Part shown: positions 41,800 to 56,550 of the stretch, piece by piece
Position numbering within the stretch: position 1 is the first letter of the stretch
Layout of the letters: each line of letters opens with the position of its first letter
Source: Paracyclopina nana
Lineage: Eukaryota > Arthropoda > Copepoda > Cyclopoida > Cyclopettidae
NCBI GenBank assembly: GCA_019096065.1
Contig: JAGUCH010000003.1
Coordinates: forward strand, 10,726,001 to 10,790,000
Length of the DNA: 64,000 bases
Reading direction: 5' to 3'
Translations under genes and position numbers: made by a program
Notes under the pieces: generated by a model
The model's database searches: none
What the model saw: the letters and a program-made list of their open reading frames with translations, nothing else
What the model was told of the DNA's origin: nothing

Positions 41800-42660
41800 T
41801 CTTTAAGATTAAGAACCAAGTGAATTGCATGTTGAAGTTGACCATTTGGGCAGCAAAAACGACACAAGAGTTGAAGAAAGAAGGCTCTTGTCACCTAGTA
41901 CAACAGCCAACAAGAGCAATCAACTTACAAATGGCGCAAGATTTGGCCAAGTGTAATGCTTTTTTCAAGCATTTTGACAAGATATGATAATATCTCATTG
42001 CCAGGATAAATTATAATATTACAACTGTGATGCCTTCATGATTACAATGCTGCAACAATTTAATTTTTCTGTCAACAAAAATGCCATCGGATTCTTGATG
42101 AATGTGGAAGAATCATGCTTTGATGAAAGGGAAAAGGTAAAGGGGCATATAATAAGGAGTAATCTTTAGCAATCAGCTAACTAATGATGATAGATTATGC
42201 CAAGTGTAATGCTTTTTACAAGCAATTTGACTTGAAATAATGTGGCATTATTGCATTAGATGATACGATGCCTTCATAATTTCAATGCTGCAAGGATTTA
42301 ATTTTTTAATCCTCAAAAATGGGATAGGATTCTTGATGAATGGAGCACTTGGAGGAATAGTTTATCAATGAAAGGGAAAAGGAGTTTTTGACTTTGTATA
42401 GGCATGACGCTATTTGCATTTAGCACCTAACTAATCAAGGGTGATGTGCCCATAGCAATAGTGCCATAGGCATAAGTTAAAAGGGCAGTTATCTTCTTAT
42501 AAGGGTGATTCTTTAAAATTAAGTGTCAAGTGAATTGCATGTTGAAGTTGACCATTTGGGCAGCAAAAACAGCAAAAGAGTTGAAGAATTAAGGCTCTTG
42601 TCACCTAGTACAACAGCCAACAGCAGCAATCAACTAGCAAATGATGCAAGATTACACACA
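41800..42660 (+). pseudogene. decayed tandem copies of the PP1-subunit last exon
   Basis: 41810-41960 and 42500-42655 repeat the C-terminal coding segment (AAGTGAATTGCATG..., TTGACCATTTGGGCAGC..., CAGCAATCAACT) with stops and deletions. 41950-42110, 42190-42330 and the intervening stretches repeat its 3' UTR (CCAAGTGTAATGCTTTTT, GTGATGCCTTCAT, ATGCCATCGGA). At least three units of roughly 350 bases are present. The two coding remnants are more like each other than like the gene. Confidence 0.65.
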
Positions 42661-43402
42661 AGGTTTTTTAGCAAATGATAGGCAAAATGTTGTGACGCAT
42701 TTCATAACAACAAAGCAGAAAATCTTCAATTTTGCCAATCTGACGAATCTGAAAAACTCGAGAGTCTGATTCCAATTCCAATAGCATGTAGATGGAGGTT
42801 CGCGATTGGACAGTCTGCGAATATTGATGATGCCAGGGCATTGTTACTAATTGTGTATTTCGTCAAGCATTGTTTAACATGAAATTTCATGATGATGATA
42901 ATATAGGGGGGCGTGTTGGTGGTAGTTGAAGTAGCTATATTAATGTAGTTTCCTGCGTTTTCTTCAATAGAGGAATGGTGGCGGCCATCTTTGGCGCATT
43001 AAAAAGACGCAATTCAAGATGACAGCGGAAAAAAGGAGAAACAATGACAATTAATAATAATAATGATAAAAAACCTCTTCTCCATCTTCAAAATGATTTT
43101 GTGTGTGTGTGTAAATAACTTCATCGAGTGATTTAATTATGTGCAGCATTGTTATTTTCATTCGATCTTGATGAAGATAATCGATTCTTCTTCTAAAAAA
43201 CCAACAACATTCATTTTTCATTTCGAAACGGGTGGTGGGCTTTCCTTATTTGGGGGAGTAGGGCCATCATTCGCAGTTGTGCTATGCTAGAAGATCTTGC
43301 AAAATCCAAGGTGTGTGTAGTAGTAGTACGTAGTATATAGAGTGCAGCAGAGTACATAAAAGAATGGTCGTCGTCGCGTCGATGCATATAAGGATGCAGC
43401 TT
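42661..43402. other. convergent intergenic stretch before par-1
   Basis: AT-rich sequence between the last decayed PP1-subunit copy and the par-1 stop. It contains only short simple runs such as a GT run near 43100 and no supported feature. The par-1 3' UTR lies here. Confidence 0.5.
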
Positions 43403-48535
<5,133 letters not shown>

Positions 48536-49639
48536 TCTGAACCATTTTCACCCCTTATTCTTGTTATTTTGATCGTCCAGTGAAAGTCATTGTGGAACAA
48601 GTTGAAGGTGTGGAAGACTTCAGCTGAGCTACCAGGAGCAGCCAACGTCGTCCGCCGGATCGGCCAAGCCATGAGTTCACCTGGTGCCACACACAGGTAC
48701 GAATTGCAGCACAGTGGGCGCAGCAGCAGCAACTTTCTGCCTTCCAATCGCGAGAGCCTTAAGGTCGGAGGTGCCTAGCGTGCTCCACTACTGCTGCTAA
48801 CAGGTAGTGAGTCATGCTTGTCCACCAACGGGAATCTCAGCGCCGCCAACTTTCAAAGAAGTTTCTTCGGCAAAGCCTCAATGAGAACTGCTGCTCAACG
48901 TTACCTCCCGATGCATGTGCGGGAATTAATTTTTTGTGACAACAAAGGACTCCGTTTTAAATACAATTATTCCCAGCCGTCGGAGAAATCCTACGATTTA
49001 CTCGAAAACATAATACTTTTCCCACAGCATTAACAACTACTCTGGAGCATTAAGGGCTTTTTGCTACCAAAATGATGACGTTTGAAGGCCTGCCGAGTTT
49101 GCATGCACGCAATAATGCACAATTGCACTAATGGTAGTCATATAAGATCAGATCGTCACGCAGTCATTAGTGTGCAGCTAAAGAGGCATTAAATCACTTG
49201 AGTATGGCAGCATGAACGGGAAAAAAATCATTTGTACAGTTACATATTTGTGGTAGCTTCCAAGCTTGAAAATGATGATGGACCTTTTTTTTAGTGAAAA
49301 CTACAATCAATTTCAAAGCGGAGGAAATGAGTTGGCGAATCAACGAAATTAATTAAGCCTACTCTCTAAGTGGCCTTGCTTTGTTTTAACCCAGGAGTAA
49401 AGACTATTCATTTAGCTGAAATTCAGCACGCAACTGCCTTCCATCCAAGCACAGCATATGACTTGACACCTTGAGTAATTCCAGTTTTCTGCTGGCAAAC
49501 TGACATATGCTTTATCAATTCCCGAGAAGCAGAAGAAGATTAACAGCCGTGGTAATTAAGCGGCGATGGTTTCACTCTCACAGATGCAAATGTGGAGCAC
49601 TTGCAACTTTCAGCTATGTAGTTTTCTCAAAATGCATAC
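48536..49639. other. upstream region between the two par-1 first exons
   Basis: About 1.1 kb with no supported exon. It is probably the promoter of the 48535 start and an intron of the longer transcript. An acceptor-like GGTTCAG lies directly before the ATG at 48535. Confidence 0.45.
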
Positions 49640-49813
49640 CTTCTTTTTGGCACTCGACGAGGCCGCTGCCGCGTTTGAGCCGGACGTCGCTCCGGAATTG
49701 TTGGAGGTCGAAACATGGTCGGCTGGCAAAGACTCCGGAACTGGCTGCAGAGTTGGCGTGCGCATGGTGGCGGTGGTTGATGATGTCAAAACCGAGGTGG
49801 GTCCTGAGGACAT
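49640..49813 (-). CDS. par-1: candidate alternative first coding exon of par-1
   Basis: From ATG 49813 the minus strand is open for 58 codons (MSSGPTSVLTSSTTATM onward, Ser/Thr/Ala-rich) and ends at an excellent donor AAGAAG|GTATGC in phase 0. Splicing to the par-1 exon at 47928 would give ...[17 protein letters not shown], parallel to ...SIRSK|VSDASSV from the 48535 start. A CAG repeat at 49910-49945 would be in the 5' UTR. Without transcript evidence this remains a proposal. Confidence 0.45.
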
Positions 49814-49916
49814 GTCCTCGAAAGGTAACACTTGGAAGATGTGATCCTGTGGAATCTTCACATCAATTCCATTTGGAATGGAGGCTGTTTCGTGAGGCTG
49901 CTGCTATTGCTGCTAT

Positions 49917-49949
<33 letters not shown>

Positions 49950-51161
49950 TGATGATGATGGCCGCGGCCCAGTTCCACAACTAGATAGCCTTGGCCAAGT
50001 CAGACTTGAGGCTGGCTCAATGCGGCATAACGGGCCAGAGCTGAAGTTGCTCTGCTCCAAGGAGGCGGCCGACAAGGTGGAGCTCGAGCGATCGCGGAAG
50101 CGGATCGAAAACTGGCCCGAATTTGCCGGAGAAACGAGCCGAATGCCTCTATTTGGGGCCGATTCGAGCGAACACTTTACACTCTTGCCGTTTCGCGAAC
50201 TTTTTAATGCTTATCCTGAATGAGCAGTGTTTACATTTCGACATAAAAGAAGGCCTATTTTCCGTCAAATCGCGACTGGCTAAAAATGTAAACTGAGCCC
50301 AAATTATGAAAACTGTCCATTGTTAGCGCTTACTTTGCCATCTATCGAGGTATTTCATTGTGAATTTTCTTTCAGAGTTGTTAGAGCACGTAAATTAATG
50401 CCTCCTATTTTTAGACATTTCATGGGAATGGCGTTACCTTCTTCCACTTTTCTCCAACTTGTCAATCTATCTTCCGGCCGAACCGGCCGAAATCGAGTGC
50501 AATTGAGGCCGCGCCCTAGTTGGCTCCTTCAAGTTTTTTCTCTCTCTCTCTCTCTCACTCTCGCCTAATTCAAAGCCAATAGCCCACCCCCGGCCGATAT
50601 CAGCCATTCTGCCGAATTTTCAGTCAAACATTTTCGAGGTAAGCCAATCTTTTTGAGGCTTCTTACAGCCCTCCAAATCCAATGCTCCATTTGCATTATG
50701 GGCTCTTTCGAGCTAAGAAATCCTTTAGAACTCATTGAAAAAAATTTTAAGGATAACCAGATTTTTAACGAGTTATTTCGGGCTCAAAGTTTGCTTTTTT
50801 CATTTAATTTCGTTGGCTCGACCTGAAACTTGATAAATGCAAAAAGGCGAAAATGTTTGGCTTTTTTTAAGGCTTCAAGATACTATGAAAATCTCCTCCT
50901 TTCTTATAGGTAAGTCATTAAAGCTAGCCGAACGGGCAGAAAATTGACATTATTAATTAACTCAATCCGAAATTTAATCATGTCAACTTTGATTTTGGGC
51001 AACAACGGGTAAATCAGGAACAGACCAAAAGTGAGTCAAGTCTAAATATTTTGTTGCATAACATAGCAATTACAAGTCACAACAAAAGCCCTCCACTGAC
51101 TTTTCAACCAGGTAAGTTGATCAATATTCTCAGGTATACATACTACGCTTCCAAAAAAAAA
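49814..51161. other. divergent intergenic region par-1 / LisH gene
   Basis: It includes a (CTG)n run at 49905-49945 (CAG on the minus strand) and a (TC)n run at 50538-50558. The plus-strand open frame over 49507-50223 is antisense to the candidate par-1 exon and low in complexity, so I do not call it. No other gene is visible. Confidence 0.5.
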
Positions 51162-52367
51162 ATGGAAAAGGATAAATTTGTGGCCGAAATTGAACATTTG
51201 CTCTATGAAAATGGAGCTGTCAAAGAGCTGCAGACTAAAATGAGGGCTGAGCTGGTGCAAATTCTGCTCAGCAAGAAGCAGCCCAAAGTGACCAAGGATC
51301 TGTCCCACTTTGACAAGGCTCTCAACCTTCTGATTCTTGAGCATCTCATGCAGAATGGGCTTTGGTACTCTGCTTCCATTCTTTCTTCAGAAGCTGAATT
51401 TCTGGAGCCTCCTCCTGAAATTGAGACTGTCACAACTGCCAATGCTGGCACCTTCAAGAGACACTGCCCAGCCAAGCTTGAGCATGCAACTATCCAAAAT
51501 TTGCTCAGAGCCTTGAACAATCAAAGCTTGGCCTCAAACATGTCCCAAATTGAACTGGCTTATGAGACCACCAGAAGCAAGTCTCTTTTGGCCTTGTGCC
51601 TCAATGTGCAGCAAAACCTCAGAGAAAAACTCCTACCTCAAAGGCATTGTTAAATTTGAGCAACTTCCTTAAATGAACTTTTCATATCTGTGTTAGTAAG
51701 CAAAAAAATTTTGCAGTTTGATACAAAGGCAGTTTTTTGTTGATGATGGCGAGCAAAGCATGAATCATTTTATAAGGTAAAATGAAAGCTTTTGTACTTG
51801 ACAAAATATGTGACAGGAAAAAAGACCGCTTTTCCGAGCTAATTAGGCCTCTCAGGCCTGCTATTGTCGCATGAGTTTTTGAACTTAATTGGCCAAAAAA
51901 CTCTTCGTCACCCAGAGTAGAGAATTTAGCAATTTGTGCCAAAAGCTTAGAAGAGATGGGATATAAGAAATGAAGTTGCTCAAAATCAATGGTTTCCAAG
52001 TCAATATTCTAATATTTCTGAAGCTTCTACAAGTGGGAAAAGTAGCAAAAATAGCAGTGAGATTGAACTACTGAGGAATGAGCTTTCTAAATCTCACGAT
52101 GAAGTAAGGCGTTTGAGGCAATTGAAAACGCACTCAGATCAAATGGTTCTCGTCATAGAAGAGCAAAAGCATCAGCTTGAAATGCTGGAGGCAAAGGTTG
52201 CCAAAATGAACTTGGAGCTGAAACATGAAGCCAAAATGAGCCAACCTCCCCAGCAATATGAAGTGAAAGCCTTTTTGGCCGGAGTCAAAGAGAGTCTTGC
52301 AGATTTGGATCACAAGAAAGCCGAGCTGGAAGACCAGTTTTGTGCTCTAGACCGAGAACAAATATAA
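51162..52367 (+). CDS. LisH-domain coiled-coil protein (FOP/OFD1-like)
   Basis: Exons 51162-51648 and 52024-52367 join in phase (T|CT) to 276 residues. The N-terminus has the pattern of centrosomal LisH proteins: LLYENGAVKELQTKMRAELV, then LNLLILEHLMQNGLWYSASI. It is followed by a polar linker and, in exon 2, a coiled coil (EIELLRNELSKSHDEVRRL). FOP-like (CEP20) and OFD1 proteins of centrioles and basal bodies share this architecture, but I cannot choose between them. The splice donor (CATT|GTTAAA) is weak, so the junction is provisional. The stop overlaps an AATAAA at 52366, and the next gene begins 63 bases downstream. Confidence 0.65.
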
Positions 52368-52430
52368 TAAATCAGCTTTGACATATAAACATTGGAGTCT
52401 TTCACTGTCTACTCTTTGCAGATCGGCAAA

Positions 52431-52707
52431 ATGGCGGGCAGTAATTTTTTGGCCAAGGTCAAAGACAACATTCCCATTGCTTTGATGGTTGGCATGATCA
52501 TTGCTGGCCATTTGGGCTGGAGGAAGCTTCAGGATGTTCCTGGGATTGGCGATCCAGACCTTGCTAAAAGGTCATACCCACACATGAGGGTAATTATGAA
52601 TGGTCTAAGCTCAAGACGAAGCATTTTATGCATTATTCTTACAGGTAATGTCTAGGATTGGCGAGGCTGCCGGCTTGACGTCAACGTCTTCACCAACTGA
52701 CAAATAA
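52431..52707 (+). CDS. small single-helix membrane protein, family unknown
   Basis: Exons 52431-52589 and 52645-52707 join in phase to 73 residues. One hydrophobic helix spans about residues 13-30 (IPIALMVGMIIAGHLGW), flanked by charged residues; the C-terminus is Ser/Thr-rich. Size and layout are typical of small integral membrane or mitochondrial accessory proteins, but I recognise no family. The ATG lies 63 bases after the LisH gene stop, and an acceptor-like TTTGCAG at 52415-52421 sits ten bases before the ATG. This suggests either a 5' UTR intron or a trans-splice acceptor in a shared transcript. Confidence 0.65.
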
Positions 52708-53150
52708 GGCCTTAATTTACTTAATTTAGTTCATTTTGTGACAAAAGAAATATACATGCAGCAAATGTAGTGGTGAGCTTTTTTGTTAACCTTACAACAA
52801 TCAAGTAATGCACTTCCCTTTTCCTAATGGAAATTTTCTTAAAGAATGCAAATGGTAATAATTAAATCAGTCAATAGCATTTACGTAGCATATGCACGTT
52901 TGAAGTTTAAAGACAGCACTTTTCAATCACTTGTGAACTGAGAGCTTTCACTTTGGTTTTCTACCTTGTATAAGCTAACAACTGGGCCAATTGCCTATTT
53001 TTGTGTAATCTTCCAATGCACCTAACGATTATAATTTGACATCAATTTGAGTAAATGATGAGAGAAAGAGAAGGAGGCCTCAACATTTTGAGTTGATGAA
53101 GTCTGCCTACTCTTCCATGAGAGCAGTCCTCATAACTCAGTCGTGGAAGA

Positions 53151-55995
53151 ATGGAGGCCATAGAGCTGATGTCATACAGCTCTGACCAAGAAAGTGTTTT
53201 CCTGCTGGAAGGAATCCCCAAGCTTCTTCTACTCGCTTGGCAGCTATTCAATGGAAGCACAGCTTTGCTGATACGTGTGCATTACGTATATTTCATCTAT
53301 AAGTACACTCCGAAGCGACCCTTGAATGTCCTCCTTGCTTTCGGCCAAGTAAGAAAATTATTCAAGGCAATAAGGCGAAGGTGTAAAGTCGCTAGATTCA
53401 CTGCGCCATCTAGCGCGGCCCCTTGAGCAAGTACATTTGGCATGGCTTCACTGCATAGACGATCAAAAATTGTTAATCGTTTGGCTTTTGCAGCACTTGC
53501 GCCAAAAACTTCATTTACACGAAATAATCTTCAGACAAAATGACACCGTTTCAAGCCATAAAATTAAAATACCGCACACAAACGCAACGCAACGCACAAT
53601 ACTAAATACCGCACAATACTAAATACCGCACACTACAAAATACCGCACACAACTTTATATCAAAGAACTGATAGATCCCACAAATTATTTTTAGAGTCAA
53701 GAAGCATCAGTGAGCAGGGCGCTATGAATTCCAAAGCTGACAATGACTTAACTTTTAATTTCAAAATATCTTCTCAGTTGAAGTATTTTGAAACAATATT
53801 AATGTGTGATTCCATGATAGCTTAATGGTAGAATGTTAGTGCCGGAATCTGTTTTGGTTTTTGTCAATTGTCGGTTTTTTATAGAGAGAAACTAGAAGAG
53901 CCATATTCCTACTAGCGGATTTTAGTCGAAGCCATGGTGGGCTGAGAACTGCCTTGTCTAGGTGGGCTCACAATCAAAATTGGCTGGTTCTCTGATTAGA
54001 GGTGCAATATCTTTTGGTTCTCCTTGGTTCTCTAAACTACTTTTAATTTAAAAGATATGCTATGCTACGGATACCTATTTTCAAAGCCCCAGATTCAAAG
54101 ATATTACCAAGTTTTTGAGGAGTATTTCTAAAAATAAGGGACAGTTCACTACTTTTGGGCTGGCTTTTTCCAATTTTCTTAGCTTTTGCCATGCCAGTAC
54201 AACAACTATAGCATGGCCATCATGATTACCAGAAAATACTTTTTCCTCAATTCATTGCATGGAATGGCTTATTTGTAAAAAAAACTGGCTATTTTTATTG
54301 AATCCACACTAGATGAACTTGATTGTTTTGAACTCACACAGAGTTGAGCTGCAAAAAGTAAGGCTATTTTGTCTTATTCGATCCATCATGCTCAGGTCTG
54401 GATATGATGTGACTCATGATCCAAAATTCCTTGACTTTCTTGAATCTTACTCAAAATGGTACCATTCTGTTCCTTGAATCAATTGTACTGTTACAAGCTC
54501 AAAAAGAGAGCTTTCTTTGTCATTTTGTTGCCTACAACTCTAAAAAACTTTTTGTTTACTTTTTGTTCGAAGCGCTATTTTTGCCTCAATTGCTACGCAC
54601 GCTTACTCGTACGCCAAAGATCCAAAAATTCAGCACCATCTATTGCATTTTGTCTGTCTTTTGCTCCCTATAGTGTGCAGTATTTAGCATGTTTGCATAC
54701 TAAATACCGCACACTATTCAATCCAAAAAAATTTGTAAGGTGTAAAGTATTTGACGACTCAGGATGTATGTCAAAACTAAAGAATTCGCTGGCAGCGTAT
54801 AGCACAAAGTGAAAACAATTTGCATTAAAAATTGCCTGTTCAATTTTCTCAAATGTATTTGCATTGTTTTGCTGTTTGCGGAATTTAGTAGTGAGCGGTA
54901 TTTAGTATAGTGTGCGGTATTTAGTAGTGTGTTGCGTTGCGTTTGTGTGCGGTATTTAGTATATTCGCATAAAACCATAAGCAACTCCAACAAATTTCCA
55001 AGCTTTTCATTGTTGAAACCAAGTTTTTCCAGCCAGGCTCCACCAATCAGCCAACCAAATTGCCGCTTGTAACCATGCGTACATGACAAGTTACACTCGC
55101 GACAGTTTTTACAAAAAGCGCCATCTATCGAAAAAGTTTGTCCCTCCGCCGGCTTATTCTTACACACATTCTGATGATGGCTTTGTTACTTCCAGATTAC
55201 TGTTGCTGTGGTCATCCTGGTCTACTCTATCCTCATGTTTCTCCCAGTTTTGCTCAGCACGCCCATGAACCCACTCTTTGGCGGCTCCCCCGTCCCGTGC
55301 TTTGTCATGAGGATTGCTGGCAAGGCGAACTTCACACTGGAGCTCTGCAATGGCCTTGGCCTGGCCTTTTACAGGCTGAGCATCATGAACGCTCGAACGC
55401 TCCATATGGGCAAGATGATCAGCATCCAAAGCGGATCAGCCATACTCATCGCTCTTGCCTACCAGATTGGAGCTGACTTCTCGAACATCCACACAAGCTT
55501 GAACTTTTGCTCTGGCAACTCTGACTTGATGGAAAGCGTTTTGTTCGATTACAACTCAAAGGATGAGCTCGCCAAGGAAACTGGACATGCGATTCAAAAC
55601 GTGGCACTTCTTGTACTCTTTGGTAAGCATCAACCAATTATGTACTTAGTTAATTAATCATTTCATCCTGACCAGGAGTTGCATTTATGGAATTCGCCAT
55701 CTACGCTTTGATAGCTGCCTTTCGATACAAGCAAGATGGATCCGTCCAAGCCATGATTAGTGCCAAACATTTGAAAATGAGGCGGAAGGCCAACATGATC
55801 ACTCTTGGTGGCCAAGTTGCCATTTTCGCCATAGAAATCTGTGGAATTCTGGTCACTCAGCTCTTTGTCTCTGCTGTTGTGCAAAACGGCACTTATTTGC
55901 TTTTCCTTGTTCCGTTGGAGTCACTGATCATTGCCATTGCACAATCCTTGAACTCACCAGACATCCTAAGAACCATCTTCAATGTGCCATTATAA
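53151..55995 (+). CDS. seven-helix receptor-like membrane protein
   Basis: Exons 53151-53348, 55196-55622 and 55676-55995 join in phase to 314 residues. I count about seven hydrophobic helices (for example KLLLLAWQLFNGSTALLI, ITVAVVILVYSILMFLPVLL, ESLIIAIAQSL near the end). There are no classical rhodopsin motifs such as DRY or NPxxY, so a lineage-specific chemoreceptor or a small transporter-like protein are both possible. The 1.85-kb first intron contains a MITE interrupted by another element. The gene lies next to an ionotropic receptor and a second seven-helix gene, which favours a chemosensory role by context only. Confidence 0.65.
53369..55158 (+). repeat. MITE, GCCATCTAG family, copy C, split by another element
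   Basis: The left part (53369-53563) and right part (54968-55158) together match copies A and B end to end. They are separated by a 1.4-kb insertion at 53564-54967 flanked by CATAAAA on both sides. The right end lies about 37 bases before the acceptor of exon 2. Confidence 0.7.
53564..54967. mobile_element. 1.4-kb inverted-repeat element nested in MITE copy C
   Basis: The ends carry inverted repeats of about 75 bases built from ACTAAATACCGCACA and AAACGCAACGCAACGCA motifs. A candidate 7-bp target duplication CATAAAA lies at 53557-53563 and 54968-54974. The interior has no transposase-like frame, so it is non-autonomous. Further copies of the CTAAATACCGCACA motif occur in the interior near 54700. 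Confidence 0.65.
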
Positions 55996-56550
55996 TTACA
56001 GCATACATTTTCAATAAGCTCTAAGGGTGAAGAAAGTAAAATTATTTATGCAGTAGTTCAGTTTAAAAATCATAGTGTAATCTTTAAAATTACAATTGGA
56101 GTTAAAAACTCGTAGAAAAACAACTTGTGACGATAGCATGGTTTCTCTTAGCTATTCTTTCAAGAGATTTTTGCAACAATTAACAGGCTAAACACAAATT
56201 CATGCTTCGTTAAAGGTTCCAAAAATACTTGCTCGTTAACTGTCATAACAAGGCTAATGTCTTTTAAGCAAAAAGCCAGGCTGTTGTCTATTTTGCATAA
56301 CTAGGGAAAAAAGTAAATATTTTTTAGCCAGAACTATTAACAGAAACTAAAAAAGATATTTCTAACTTTGACAAACAACTCAGAAAAATTACGAATGACA
56401 ATCAAAAATGACTTTTCAAGAAGTTAGTCAAGATGTAAGCATTTTCAATTATTTACACATGTTTACAGGATCTTTGATTGAAAAAGTTTTCCAGAAAGCA
56501 CTAATTGCATTTCTAATCAACATCAAGTTTTGAAATCGGATCAGAGCAAA
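55996..56550. other. intergenic region before the ionotropic receptor
   Basis: 555 AT-rich bases between two same-strand genes. No exon, repeat or core promoter element recognised. Confidence 0.5.

Noticed and set aside
49507-50223. Plus-strand 238-codon open frame
   Set aside because: It runs antisense to the better-supported par-1 candidate exon and the CAG repeat, and its sequence is low complexity without recognisable motifs.
53811-53880. tRNA-like TAGCTTAATGGTAGAATG sequence
   Set aside because: Only an A-box-like part is present; no B box or cloverleaf pairing follows.
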